Assembly: GCA_007571185.1 (NCBI GenBank)
Contig: RKRX01000144.1
Coordinates: 1 to 13,511 of the forward strand
Direction of reading: 5' to 3'
DNA from: Oceanicaulis sp.
Lineage (GTDB): Bacteria > Pseudomonadota > Alphaproteobacteria > Caulobacterales > Maricaulaceae
DNA: 13,511 bases
Below are positions 7,125-13,511 of this stretch, one piece after another. Positions within the stretch are counted from its first letter, which is position 1. Each line of letters opens with the position of its first letter. The notes below the pieces were generated by a model, which did no database searches, had not been told where the DNA came from, and saw nothing but the letters and a program-made list of their open reading frames with translations. The position numbers and the translations under genes were made by a program.

Positions 7125-8107
7125 CCTGTCCTGATGCGGATATCACGGTTTTGATCGTCGCCTTTCGCAGTCGAGACACCTTGCCTGGCGTGCTGGCGGG
7201 GCTGGCTCGTCAGACCGTCGCCCCTGCACGGGTGCAGGTTCTGGAAAATGGCTCGCCCCGAGAGGAAGCGGTGGATGAGGCCCTTGTGGCGGGCAGGGCC
7301 GAGCTGGTGGTCAGCAGCACCAATCTGGGTTTTGCTGCGGGCAATAACGTCCTGGCGGCGCGGACGGAGACAGACTGGTTGTTTATGCTCAACCCCGATG
7401 CTTATCCTTCAGGGACTCTGATCGCGGACTTGCAGGCGGCGGTTAAGCGTTATCCCGAAATCCCGATTTTCGGCTGTACCCAATATGCCCATGACACACC
7501 GGGCGTGCTGGACGGAGCGGGGGATGTCTACCACTTCACCGGGCTGCCTTATCGCGCCGGTCAAGGTAAGGTTCTGACCGCTCCGCCCGAAGGCGAAGTG
7601 TTTGGTCCCTGCGGCGCCGCCACGCTGATCCGGCGCGATCTGTTTGAGGCGCTGGGAGGCTATGATAAAGATTATTTCTGCTATGTGGAAGATGTTGATC
7701 TGGCCTATCGTGCGCGATTACGCGGGGCGCGCTGCATTCAGCTTCGCTGCCCATCGGTCAGCCATGTAGGTCATGCCTCGTCGGGGCGGCGCAGCGCTTT
7801 CGCTGCCTATCATGGCGCGCGTAACCGGTTCTGGACCTTCTTCAAGAACACGCCGCTGGCGCTGATGCCGATGCTGGCGCCGGTGCATCTCGGCGTGACG
7901 GTGTTGTTATGGTTGTCGGCGGCGCGCTTTGGACAGTTCACCTTGTTCGGCAAGGCGATCAAGAATGCGCTGGCCGGTTGGCCGGATTTGATGGAAAAAC
8001 GCCGCGCTGTGCAGAGAGAACGCCGGGTTTCAATCTGGACAATCGCCCGCGCGTTCACCTGGAGCCCGTTCAAACTGTTGACTCGCGGGGTGGATGTACG
8101 GCCCTGA
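7121..8107 (+). CDS. Family 2 glycosyltransferase, rhamnosyltransferase-like
   Basis: This 328-residue GT-A enzyme has the layout of WbbL/RfbF-type transferases: ITVLIVAFRSRDTLPGVL at the start, ENGS (42-45), TNLGFAAGNN (67-76), the metal-binding NPDA (91-94), GPCGAATLIRRDLFEALGGYD (162-182), EDVDLAYRARLRG (190-202) and the late ARN motif (233-235). A hydrophobic stretch near 246-266 and the basic, aromatic C-terminus suggest association with the inner membrane. It starts at a GTG inside the stop of the aminotransferase gene (GTGA), so the two are translationally coupled and probably act on the same glycan. Many relatives use dTDP-rhamnose, but the donor here could equally be the amino sugar made by the upstream enzyme. 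It ends in TGA. Confidence 0.87.
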   Translation: MTCPDADITVLIVAFRSRDTLPGVLAGLARQTVAPARVQVLENGSPREEAVDEALVAGRAELVVSSTNLGFAAGNNVLAARTETDWLFMLNPDAYPSGTLIADLQAAVKRYPEIPIFGCTQYAHDTPGVLDGAGDVYHFTGLPYRAGQGKVLTAPPEGEVFGPCGAATLIRRDLFEALGGYDKDYFCYVEDVDLAYRARLRGARCIQLRCPSVSHVGHASSGRRSAFAAYHGARNRFWTFFKNTPLALMPMLAPVHLGVTVLLWLSAARFGQFTLFGKAIKNALAGWPDLMEKRRAVQRERRVSIWTIARAFTWSPFKLLTRGVDVRP

Positions 8108-8175
8108 TCGCGTGGCGCTGGCCGAGTCCGCCCTCATCGCTTATACCCGTTCTCCTGAATGTGAAAGTTGGGTTC

Positions 8176-9024
8176 ATGCGTATTGCGTTTTTTGGAGATG
8201 TGGTCGGCAGATCCGGGCGGAAGGGGTTGGTGAAAGCTCTTCCGGGACTTCGCGAGCGTTTGGAGATCGACTTCGTTGTTGTTAATGCCGAGAACGCAGC
8301 GGGTGGCTTTGGCGTTACCGAAAAAACCGCCAATGAAATATATGATGCCGGGGCGGATGTCCTGACGCTGGGCAATCACGCTTGGGACAAGGCCGAGACC
8401 TTGTCGCATATCGAGCGTGAACCGCGTCTTCTGCGCCCGATGAACTACCCCCCCGGCGTTGCGCCGGGCCGGGGCGTGTCGCTTTATGATCTGCCTGATG
8501 GCCGCCGGATTCTGGTGATGAACGTGATGTTGCGCCAGTTCATGCAGTCGCTGGACGATCCGTTCGCCGCCGTCAATCGTGAGCTGGATCTCTGTCCGCT
8601 GGGGGCGGGGGCCGACGCCATCATCGTGGATATGCATGGTGAAGCGACTTCGGAAAAGAACGCTATGGGCTGGTATTGCGACGGTCGGGCAAGTCTGGTC
8701 GTTGGAACTCACACCCACACGCCTACCGCCGACCATCGCATCTTGACAGGGGGGACCGCCTATCAGACTGATGCCGGCATGTGCGGGGACTATGACTCCG
8801 TCCTCGGCATGATGAAGGATGAGTCCATCTATCGCTTTGTCACCCAGATGAAGTCAGACCGGTTCACTCCAGCTCTGGGCGAAGCGACAGTGTGTGGCCT
8901 GTTTGTGGAGACTGATGACGCCACGGGGCTGGCGGTGCGGTGTGAACCGATCCGGGTGGGCGGTCGTCTCAGCGGATGGATTCCAGATAACCGGTCCCCG
9001 ACCGGACAGCTGGAGACGGGTTGA
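8176..9024 (+). CDS. ymdB: YmdB-type metallophosphoesterase (TIGR00282)
   Basis: This 282-residue calcineurin-like phosphoesterase belongs to the TIGR00282/YmdB family. Studied members hydrolyse 2',3'-cyclic nucleotides and affect RNA turnover and biofilm choice in Bacillus; the role in alphaproteobacteria is not settled. The dinuclear metal site is complete: FGDVVGR with Asp8, NAEN with Glu39, GNH with Asn67 and His68, MHGE with His154, and GTHTHT with His179 and His181. The ATG at 8176 puts the MRIAFFGDVVG motif at the very N-terminus, as in the family; a much longer open frame upstream is just the other frame of the glycosyltransferase gene. In relatives this gene often follows fau directly; here two glycan genes intervene. 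It ends in TGA. Confidence 0.92.
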   Translation: MRIAFFGDVVGRSGRKGLVKALPGLRERLEIDFVVVNAENAAGGFGVTEKTANEIYDAGADVLTLGNHAWDKAETLSHIEREPRLLRPMNYPPGVAPGRGVSLYDLPDGRRILVMNVMLRQFMQSLDDPFAAVNRELDLCPLGAGADAIIVDMHGEATSEKNAMGWYCDGRASLVVGTHTHTPTADHRILTGGTAYQTDAGMCGDYDSVLGMMKDESIYRFVTQMKSDRFTPALGEATVCGLFVETDDATGLAVRCEPIRVGGRLSGWIPDNRSPTGQLETG

Positions 9025-9195
9025 ACCTGGACGCTTCCGAGAACCTTTCACCTGGTAACGAAAGTATCCTGATAGAAAGGCCGGATCATGCGATAGCGGG
9101 CGTACAGGCAGCCGGATGCAGGTCGGTTGGCGCTGCTGCGTCTGGCGCGCTGGCGGGAATCTCTATGGTGATCCGCCCGGAATGCAAGGCCAGAT

Positions 9196-9231
9196 CCCGG
9201 GATAGTGCCCCGGGTCCGCCAATGTGGAGGA
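9196..9231 (+). promoter_or_regulatory. Inverted repeat and Shine-Dalgarno upstream of the VOC gene
   Basis: A perfect CCCGGG inverted repeat (9196-9201 and 9209-9214, 7-base loop) is followed by a strong Shine-Dalgarno sequence GGAGGA (9226-9231) five bases before the ATG at 9237. The ribosome site decides the start of the VOC protein. The hairpin has no T-run, so it is not a clear terminator. The rest of the 212 bases between ymdB and the VOC gene shows no recognisable gene. Confidence 0.5.
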
Positions 9232-9236
9232 AGGGT

Positions 9237-9671
9237 ATGGAACAGCGCATAAGTCTGATTACTCTTGCCGTCGCTGATGTGGAGCGGTCCGCAGCGTTCT
9301 ACGAAGCACTGGGCTGGAGGCGGGTCGCAAGTCCCGATGGAGTCATTGCGTTCGACCTGATTGGTCAGACCCTTGGACTTTATTCAAGGGCCGATCTCGC
9401 CCGGGACATGGGGATTGAGGAATCTTGCATCACGGGGTTTTCCGGCATCACTCTGGCCCACAACGTGGCGGCGAGGAAAGACGTCGCGCCGATCTATCAA
9501 GCCGCCCTGGCAGCGGGCGGGCGGGGCGTTAAGGAACCCCATGACGTGTTCTGGGGTGGTCATATTGCGTATTTCGCCGATCCTGACGGGCATGTGTGGG
9601 AAATTGCTCATAACCCGTCTTCACCGCTTGGACCTGGCGGAGAGTTTCAGTGGAACGGGGCGGCTTTGTGA
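9237..9671 (+). CDS. VOC superfamily (glyoxalase-fold) protein
   Basis: This 144-residue protein has the paired beta-alpha-beta-beta-beta units of the vicinal oxygen chelate fold: ISLITLAVADVERSAAFYEALGW (5-27) opens the first half, FSGITLAHNV (68-77) the second, and GGHIAYFADPDGHVWEIAHNP (107-127) is the typical closing strand with the conserved D-P-D/E-G-x-x-W-E. Glu122 is a likely metal ligand, as may be His75; the first-strand ligand is replaced by non-polar residues, so it may bind a different ligand than glyoxalase I. Members act as lyases, dioxygenases or resistance proteins, and no substrate can be assigned. The frame is open further upstream, but the start at 9237 has an ideal ribosome-binding site and matches the domain edge. 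It converges with the transaldolase gene 47 bases away. Confidence 0.82.
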   Translation: MEQRISLITLAVADVERSAAFYEALGWRRVASPDGVIAFDLIGQTLGLYSRADLARDMGIEESCITGFSGITLAHNVAARKDVAPIYQAALAAGGRGVKEPHDVFWGGHIAYFADPDGHVWEIAHNPSSPLGPGGEFQWNGAAL

Positions 9672-9718
9672 GGGCGCCCGGATACTCGCATGCTTCCGTC
9701 CGGCCCCAGCCAAGCCGT

Positions 9719-10369
9719 TCAGACCGATCTGTCGAGACCGCCCGCCGCCCAGTCCGCCATGAACGCGTCCAGACCAGAATCGGTCTGGGAGTGTCTGATC
9801 ATCCGATCGAAAATCTTTACCGGCACGGTCGCCGCATCACACCCGGCGAGCGCGGCGGCTTCCACATGGGCCTGATTGCGCAGGGAGGCGGCCAGGATAG
9901 CGGTCTCAAAGCCGAACTGATCATAGACATCGCGGATTGCCTTTAGCAGCCCGATGCCGTCACCGCCAGCATCTTCGACCCGGCCCACAAAAGGCGAGAC
10001 GAAAGTCGCCCCCGCCCTGGCGGCCATGAGCGCCTGGTTCAGCGAGAAGCACAACGTCACATTGGTGGGAATGTCTTCCTTGCCAAACACCCGGGCGGCC
10101 TGAAGACCCGCCATAGTCAGCGGTAGCTTGATGATCACATTATCTGCGATGGCGTGCAGGCGGCGACCCTCGTCAAGCATGCCCTCAAGATCGGTGGCGA
10201 TCACTTCCGCGCTCACCGGGCCGGGTACAGTCCTGGCGATCTCGCCGATACGCTCGGACATCGATGCGCCTGATCGGGCGATCAGGGATGGATTGGTGGT
10301 GATCCCGTCGATTTGATCGGCGCGCGGGGCGATTTCTCTGATTTCTGCAGTATCGAGAAAGATTTGCAT
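9719..10369 (-). CDS. tal: Transaldolase, small TalC/FSA family
   Basis: This 216-residue enzyme is a short (beta/alpha)8 barrel of the TalC/fructose-6-phosphate aldolase family. MQIFLDTAEIREI, DGITTNPSLIARSG (21-34), the Schiff-base Lys81 in NVIIKLPLT and the late AGCDAATVP motif are all clear. Three active-site positions point to transaldolase rather than the aldolase FSA: Glu55 where FSA has Gln59, Ser125 where FSA has Ala129, and Phe127 where FSA has Tyr131. It would shift a dihydroxyacetone unit between sedoheptulose-7-phosphate and glyceraldehyde-3-phosphate in the cytoplasm. It lies 57 bases after the membrane-protein gene on the same strand and may be the last gene of that operon. GGGGAA before the ATG could act as its ribosome-binding site. 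Confidence 0.9.
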   Translation of the reverse strand: MQIFLDTAEIREIAPRADQIDGITTNPSLIARSGASMSERIGEIARTVPGPVSAEVIATDLEGMLDEGRRLHAIADNVIIKLPLTMAGLQAARVFGKEDIPTNVTLCFSLNQALMAARAGATFVSPFVGRVEDAGGDGIGLLKAIRDVYDQFGFETAILAASLRNQAHVEAAALAGCDAATVPVKIFDRMIRHSQTDSGLDAFMADWAAGGLDRSV

Positions 10370-10426
10370 GGAACGTTCCCCAATCTGTCTATCGGCAAAG
10401 AGGCTGGCGTATATTGTAATCGTCGG

Positions 10427-11707
10427 TCATGACAACACCGTACGCGCGGACGCGTTCGGAGTGATTGCGCCAGCGACAGGAGGCGGGTTTGGCGACGCGC
10501 CCGATCGGTTGAGCAGGGCGGCGAAGCCGCCCAACGCCAGCGCGGCATGATGCCATTCCTGCCACAATCCATATCCGATCGTCACGTTGACCAGCCAGGT
10601 TGTAGCCACAAATCCAAGCCCTGCGAACTGATCCCGGTTAAGACCGTTCAGGGCAGGCGCCGCCGCCCGCGCCAACAACAGCAGCGTCCCGCTGCTCAGG
10701 ACGGCGCCAACAAGCCCGGTCTCGATCCAAATCTGCAGGCCGGCATTGTGGGCATGACTGGCCAGCGGGTTAATCACTATGCCGCGCAGCTGCACTTCGT
10801 CACTCATGGCGCGCATGCAGTCCAGGCCATGCCCGAACAAAGGGGCGGCCTGGATCTGCTCAATCACCGCCCGCCAGATTTCCAGACGCCACGCCCAGGA
10901 TAGGGGTAGGACGTCCGCCATGCCGGCGGGCAGCAGGTTGATCGCCACGCTCATCAGCAGTGGCGCGCCCATGATCGTAAAGGCGGCGGCCGTCAGGATG
11001 CCCTGCAAGGTCGCACGCGGCGCCAGCCATGTGGCGCAGGCTGCCGCAAGAGCCGCAAACAGGGCGATCAGATTGGCTTCCACATCAAACCCTGCCGCCG
11101 CTGCAAAAGCCGAGATCATCACCGTTAGCGCCCCGCCCCGGCTGCGCGGCGTATTTCGTCGCCAGAGCCATCCCGCCATGGGGCCTGCGACCATGAGATA
11201 GGCGGTTGCGCCGCGTGACAGGGTCACCTTGGCGTTTCGGAAGGCTTCTTCAACGGATGTGGAACCCTCAATATCCAGCTCGATCCAGCCGCCGACAAAT
11301 CCCCCTGACATCGCCTCGAACAGGAAATACGCTCCCGCCGCCAGGACCAGCGCGCTGAGAATGCGCGCTTGCCGGTGCGCCTCATAATCGGTTAACCGCA
11401 CTGACAAACAGGCGGCCAGAATGAAAAGCGGGGTGAGCGTAGTGAGCTTGATGGCTTGATCGGCGCGATCATAGCCTGACCAGCTCAAGCTCACACAGAC
11501 CCAGCCCAGCGTCAACAAGGCGACAGCCAGTGCAGGAGGGATCGTCTTCAATGTTCGCCAGACGGGTCCGGCTATTGCCGCTAGCCCCAGTGCGCCCATC
11601 AACGCCACAGAGACGGCAAGACCAAGCCCGCCCGCAGCGATGAACAGGCCGCTGATCCCCAACAACCCTGACACGATGAGAGAGAATGTGCGCGAACGCC
11701 AGGTCAT
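10427..11707 (-). CDS. O-antigen ligase / Wzy polymerase-like membrane protein
   Basis: This 426-residue protein is dominated by hydrophobic segments (roughly 10-12 membrane helices), beginning with SRTFSLIVSGLLGISGLFIAAG near the N-terminus. The diagnostic part is the C-terminal half: WAWRLEIWRAVIEQIQAAPLFGHG, then an outward loop, then HAHNAGLQIWIETGLVGAVL. The R-x-x-I-W and H-x-H-N-x-x-L pattern is that of the WaaL/Wzy-type ligase/polymerase family, with the His-Asn pair in the periplasmic catalytic region. It would join or polymerise undecaprenyl-linked glycans in the inner membrane; ligase and polymerase cannot be told apart here. Its ATG overlaps the stop of the disrupted upstream phosphatase gene as ATGA, so its translation may depend on ribosomes reaching that stop. 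The tail after the last helix is Pro/Ala-rich. Confidence 0.82.
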   Translation of the reverse strand: MTWRSRTFSLIVSGLLGISGLFIAAGGLGLAVSVALMGALGLAAIAGPVWRTLKTIPPALAVALLTLGWVCVSLSWSGYDRADQAIKLTTLTPLFILAACLSVRLTDYEAHRQARILSALVLAAGAYFLFEAMSGGFVGGWIELDIEGSTSVEEAFRNAKVTLSRGATAYLMVAGPMAGWLWRRNTPRSRGGALTVMISAFAAAAGFDVEANLIALFAALAAACATWLAPRATLQGILTAAAFTIMGAPLLMSVAINLLPAGMADVLPLSWAWRLEIWRAVIEQIQAAPLFGHGLDCMRAMSDEVQLRGIVINPLASHAHNAGLQIWIETGLVGAVLSSGTLLLLARAAAPALNGLNRDQFAGLGFVATTWLVNVTIGYGLWQEWHHAALALGGFAALLNRSGASPNPPPVAGAITPNASARTVLS

Positions 11708-12348
11708 GACCGCAAGCGGGTGATGAATTCCTCCGGCGCCGTATTCCAGGCCAGAAGAGTCCTGCTGTCGGCGGTGATGCGTGCTGCGCTCATATGGCCG
11801 GTCTTCATTCCGGCGTTCTTGATGGGTGTATCCTGACAGGCCAGCAGGGCATGAAACTAGCGAAGGACGCCATTAGACGTCATAACCAGGACGATACGCC
11901 TGTCGGACCGGTCTTTGGTGATTGTGTCAAACACCGCGCGTGCATTGACGCGCAGTGTTTCCGGGCTTGGGGTCCAGCCCGCGCCGGGGGGGGCGATCGA
12001 GCGCTCGCGCCAGTCTGTGATGGCCGCCTCGCCCCATTGCCCGGATATCTCTGCGTCGGATTTGCCGCCCCATGCACCGTAATTGATCTCTCTGAGCCGG
12101 TCATCAATCTCGATCTCGCCGGAGAAGCTGCAGGCTTTTCCCGCCAACTCCGCGCCAATGCGGGTGCGCTTGAGCGGTCCGGCGAGGATACGCCCGGGCG
12201 TTCGGCCTGTCCTGCGCAAGGCGTCACCGATGGCTCGGGATTGATCTAGGCCCCTGTCTGTCAGGGGCAGGTCTTGGCTTGCTCCGACCCAGACCGGGGT
12301 GTCTTCGGGGCCAAACGTATTGCCGTGACGGCCCAGAACCAGAAGCAT
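11704..12348 (-). pseudogene. Phosphoglycerate mutase/histidine phosphatase-like gene with internal amber codon
   Basis: The frame from the ATG at 12348 reads 163 codons to a TAG (11857-11859), then stays open for 50 more sense codons to a TGA (11704-11706). The full 214-codon frame is the normal size for the family. The part after the TAG reads like its usual ending (IKNAGMKTGHMSAARI, then LLAWNTAPEEF), and its TGA forms an exact ATGA overlap with the next gene. It is therefore one gene broken by a single codon. The N-terminal part has the R-H-G box (residues 7-9, His8 the phospho-acceptor), LKRTRIGA and a likely acid in REINYG (Glu87). The second catalytic His of the common S-H-G-G motif is Ser158 in MTSNGVLR. 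ATGA also couples it to the kdsB-like gene upstream. A 163-residue product would lack the final helices. Confidence 0.8.
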
Positions 12349-13124
12349 CAGAGGATCTCCCCTTCAGAGAGGATGATCTGTTCGGCCACTTTGCCGTCGC
12401 GCGGGGAGTCCACCGAACACGGGGTGCGGCCGCGATAATCGGTTAACACCACCTTGATGGGTATTCCATTCTCAAGGGCGCGGAGCTGTTCCAGGTTTTC
12501 GGTTTGCTCCAGTGGACCGGGTTCAAGCTCCACCAGTTGTTTGAGCGTATTAAAGCGATAAGCATAAAGTCCGATATGCTTGTAGATCGGCAGGCCGGTG
12601 TTTTCCCGGCGGAACGGGATGATCTGCTTAGAGAAATAAAGCGCGTTCATCTCGCGGTCGAACACCACTGACGTGCCGCCCACTTCACCGGCGTTCTTGG
12701 CGTCCTGCAGAATCCCCAGCGCCGCTTCGGTCAGGGCGACCGCCGGGGTGGCCATGGCCAGCGCCGGATTATCTCTCATAACGGCGGCGGCGGCATCCAC
12801 CACCCAGGGCGGAGTCAGGGGCGCATCTCCCTGCAGATTGACGATCACATCATCGGGGGCCGCCAGGGCCCTGACCGCTTCAAAGGCGCGCTCGGTGCCG
12901 TTGCGACAGCTTTTCGAGGTCATCACCGCACGACCGCCGAACGCTTCCACCGCTGACACGATGCGGGTGTCATCGGCAGCCACCAGAACACGGTCGATAG
13001 TATCAGCGGCGACAGCCAGACGGCGCACACGCTCCACCATGGGCACACCGGCGATTTCATGCAGGGGTTTGCCGGGGAAACGGGTGGAGCCGTAACGGGC
13101 AGGGATAACGGCGATAATGGTCAT
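12348..13124 (-). CDS. kdsB: KdsB-like CMP-sugar-acid cytidylyltransferase
   Basis: This 258-residue enzyme of the 3-deoxy-manno-octulosonate cytidylyltransferase family would activate Kdo or a related acid sugar with CTP, for lipopolysaccharide core or capsule. Visible motifs are the nucleotide loop IPARYGSTRFPGKPL (7-21), RNGTER (74-79), NLQGDAPL (96-103, magnesium-binding Asp100), ALYFSKQIIPF (161-171), KHIGLYAYR (182-190), ENLEQLRALENG (209-220) and a late Asp239 in SVDSPRD. Several differ from classical KdsB, which has QGDEP, YFSR-x-x-IPW and VDTPEDL, so a divergent branch with another 8- or 9-carbon acid substrate is possible. The ATG at 13124 matches the family N-terminus; a longer frame to 13226 adds 34 unmatched residues. 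It heads the minus-strand operon and overlaps the phosphatase-like gene as ATGA. Confidence 0.83.
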   Translation of the reverse strand: MTIIAVIPARYGSTRFPGKPLHEIAGVPMVERVRRLAVAADTIDRVLVAADDTRIVSAVEAFGGRAVMTSKSCRNGTERAFEAVRALAAPDDVIVNLQGDAPLTPPWVVDAAAAVMRDNPALAMATPAVALTEAALGILQDAKNAGEVGGTSVVFDREMNALYFSKQIIPFRRENTGLPIYKHIGLYAYRFNTLKQLVELEPGPLEQTENLEQLRALENGIPIKVVLTDYRGRTPCSVDSPRDGKVAEQIILSEGEIL

Positions 13125-13301
13125 AGGGCGCTTTTGTAGGCCGGAAAGCAGTTTTCGCATCTTCAATGCCATGCGCTTGCCTTGATGACTAGTGCGTCGC
13201 CAGGGCGCCGCAGGTCTTGGCTCCATATCGTCAGATAGGGTAGAAGGCGCGTTCCAGAACCAGTGTCAGCATGTTCGGCGGCGCCCCGCTTCAAGCCTTC
13301 C

Positions 13302-13305
13302 GGAG
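13302..13305 (+). promoter_or_regulatory. Ribosome-binding site of yebC
   Basis: GGAG lies nine bases before the yebC ATG at 13315 and supports that start. The 190 bases between the kdsB-like gene and yebC must carry promoters for both divergent units, but no clear -35/-10 pair stands out. Confidence 0.6.
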
Positions 13306-13314
13306 ATTTCGATC

Positions 13315-13511
13315 ATGGCCGGCCACTCAAAATGGGCCAATATTCAACACCGCAAGGGGCGCCAGGATAAGGCGCGCGCCAAGCTCTTCTCGCGTTTGTC
13401 CAAGGAAATCATGGTCGCAGTGAAAATGGGTGGTCCGGATCCGGATATGAACCCGCGGCTGCGGCTGGCGATGAATAACGCCAGGGGTCAGTCCATGCCC
13501 AAGGACAATAT
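13315..13511 (+). CDS. yebC: YebC/PmpR family protein, N-terminal fragment
   Basis: Only the first 65 residues are inside the window. [18 protein letters not shown] is the near-invariant start of the YebC/PmpR/TACO1 family, followed by [21 protein letters not shown] and [20 protein letters not shown], which complete the N-terminal helical domain. Members were annotated as transcriptional regulators, and recent work on the family also links them to translation of difficult stretches such as polyproline; which applies here is open. In alphaproteobacteria yebC commonly precedes ruvC, which would be expected just beyond the window edge. The base composition matches its neighbours. Confidence 0.95.
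   Translation, partial: MAGHSKWANIQHRKGRQDKARAKLFSRLSKEIMVAVKMGGPDPDMNPRLRLAMNNARGQSMPKDN

Noticed and set aside
9021-9236. 72-codon upstream extension of the VOC protein
   Set aside because: The frame happens to be open, but it has low-complexity composition and there is a very strong ribosome-binding site just before the internal ATG.
10370-10379. Perfect palindrome GGAACGTTCC just before the transaldolase ATG
   Set aside because: A 10-base palindrome is expected about a dozen times by chance in a window this size; no second copy or spacing pattern supports an operator.
10389-10430. 13-codon ATG frame overlapping the stop of the ligase-like gene as ATGA
   Set aside because: It is too short, with no supporting ribosome-binding site or conserved pattern; it occupies the leader of the transaldolase gene.
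13125-13226. 34-residue N-terminal extension of the KdsB-like protein
   Set aside because: It is basic, unlike family N-termini, and would place the nucleotide loop too far from the start.
1-13511. CRISPR arrays, tRNA or rRNA genes, toxin-antitoxin pairs, phage or defence genes
   Set aside because: No repeat-spacer pattern, cloverleaf or recognisable domain of these kinds was seen on either strand by eye.

Overview
The window looks like chromosomal DNA from a GC-rich alphaproteobacterium. The order DUF4164-like gene, zapA, 6S RNA, 5-formyltetrahydrofolate cyclo-ligase (fau), YmdB-type phosphoesterase and yebC is a familiar alphaproteobacterial housekeeping neighbourhood. A Hyphomonadaceae/Maricaulales-type organism is plausible, but the genus cannot be fixed from the sequence. 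Nearly every intact gene ends in TGA, and many neighbours overlap as ATGA or GTGA.

Layout. (1) 1-198 is the C-terminal end of a XerD-type recombinase. (2) 358-846 is a decayed IS4-type transposase remnant with an in-frame TAG. (3) 843-4264, minus strand, holds glmM followed by two family 2 glycosyltransferases, the last carrying two C-terminal membrane helices. (4) 4386-5894, plus strand, holds a DUF4164-like coiled-coil gene, zapA, a 6S RNA and fau. (5) 6009-8107, plus strand, is a translationally coupled pair: a WbpE-like sugar aminotransferase and a family 2 glycosyltransferase. (6) 8176-9671, plus strand, holds the YmdB-type phosphoesterase and a VOC (glyoxalase-fold) protein. (7) 9719-13124, minus strand, reads as an operon in the order kdsB-like cytidylyltransferase, phosphoglycerate-mutase/histidine-phosphatase-like gene broken by TAG, O-antigen ligase/polymerase-like membrane protein, small transaldolase. 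(8) yebC starts divergently at 13315 and runs off the window.

How the genes may work together. GlmM feeds UDP-GlcNAc synthesis, the aminotransferase makes an amino-sugar nucleotide, the three glycosyltransferases and the ligase/polymerase build a surface glycan, and the KdsB homologue activates a Kdo-like acid. Surface-polysaccharide genes are therefore interleaved with a cell-division, folate and RNA-regulation backbone rather than sitting in one cassette.

Most of the window is ordinary. The points most worth a second look are the amber codon in the otherwise intact phosphatase gene (the second in-frame TAG in the window), the foldable 6S RNA with competing 3' pairings, the interruption of the fau-ymdB order by glycan genes, and the non-canonical motifs of the KdsB-like and phosphatase-like proteins. 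I found no convincing evidence of a wholly new system.
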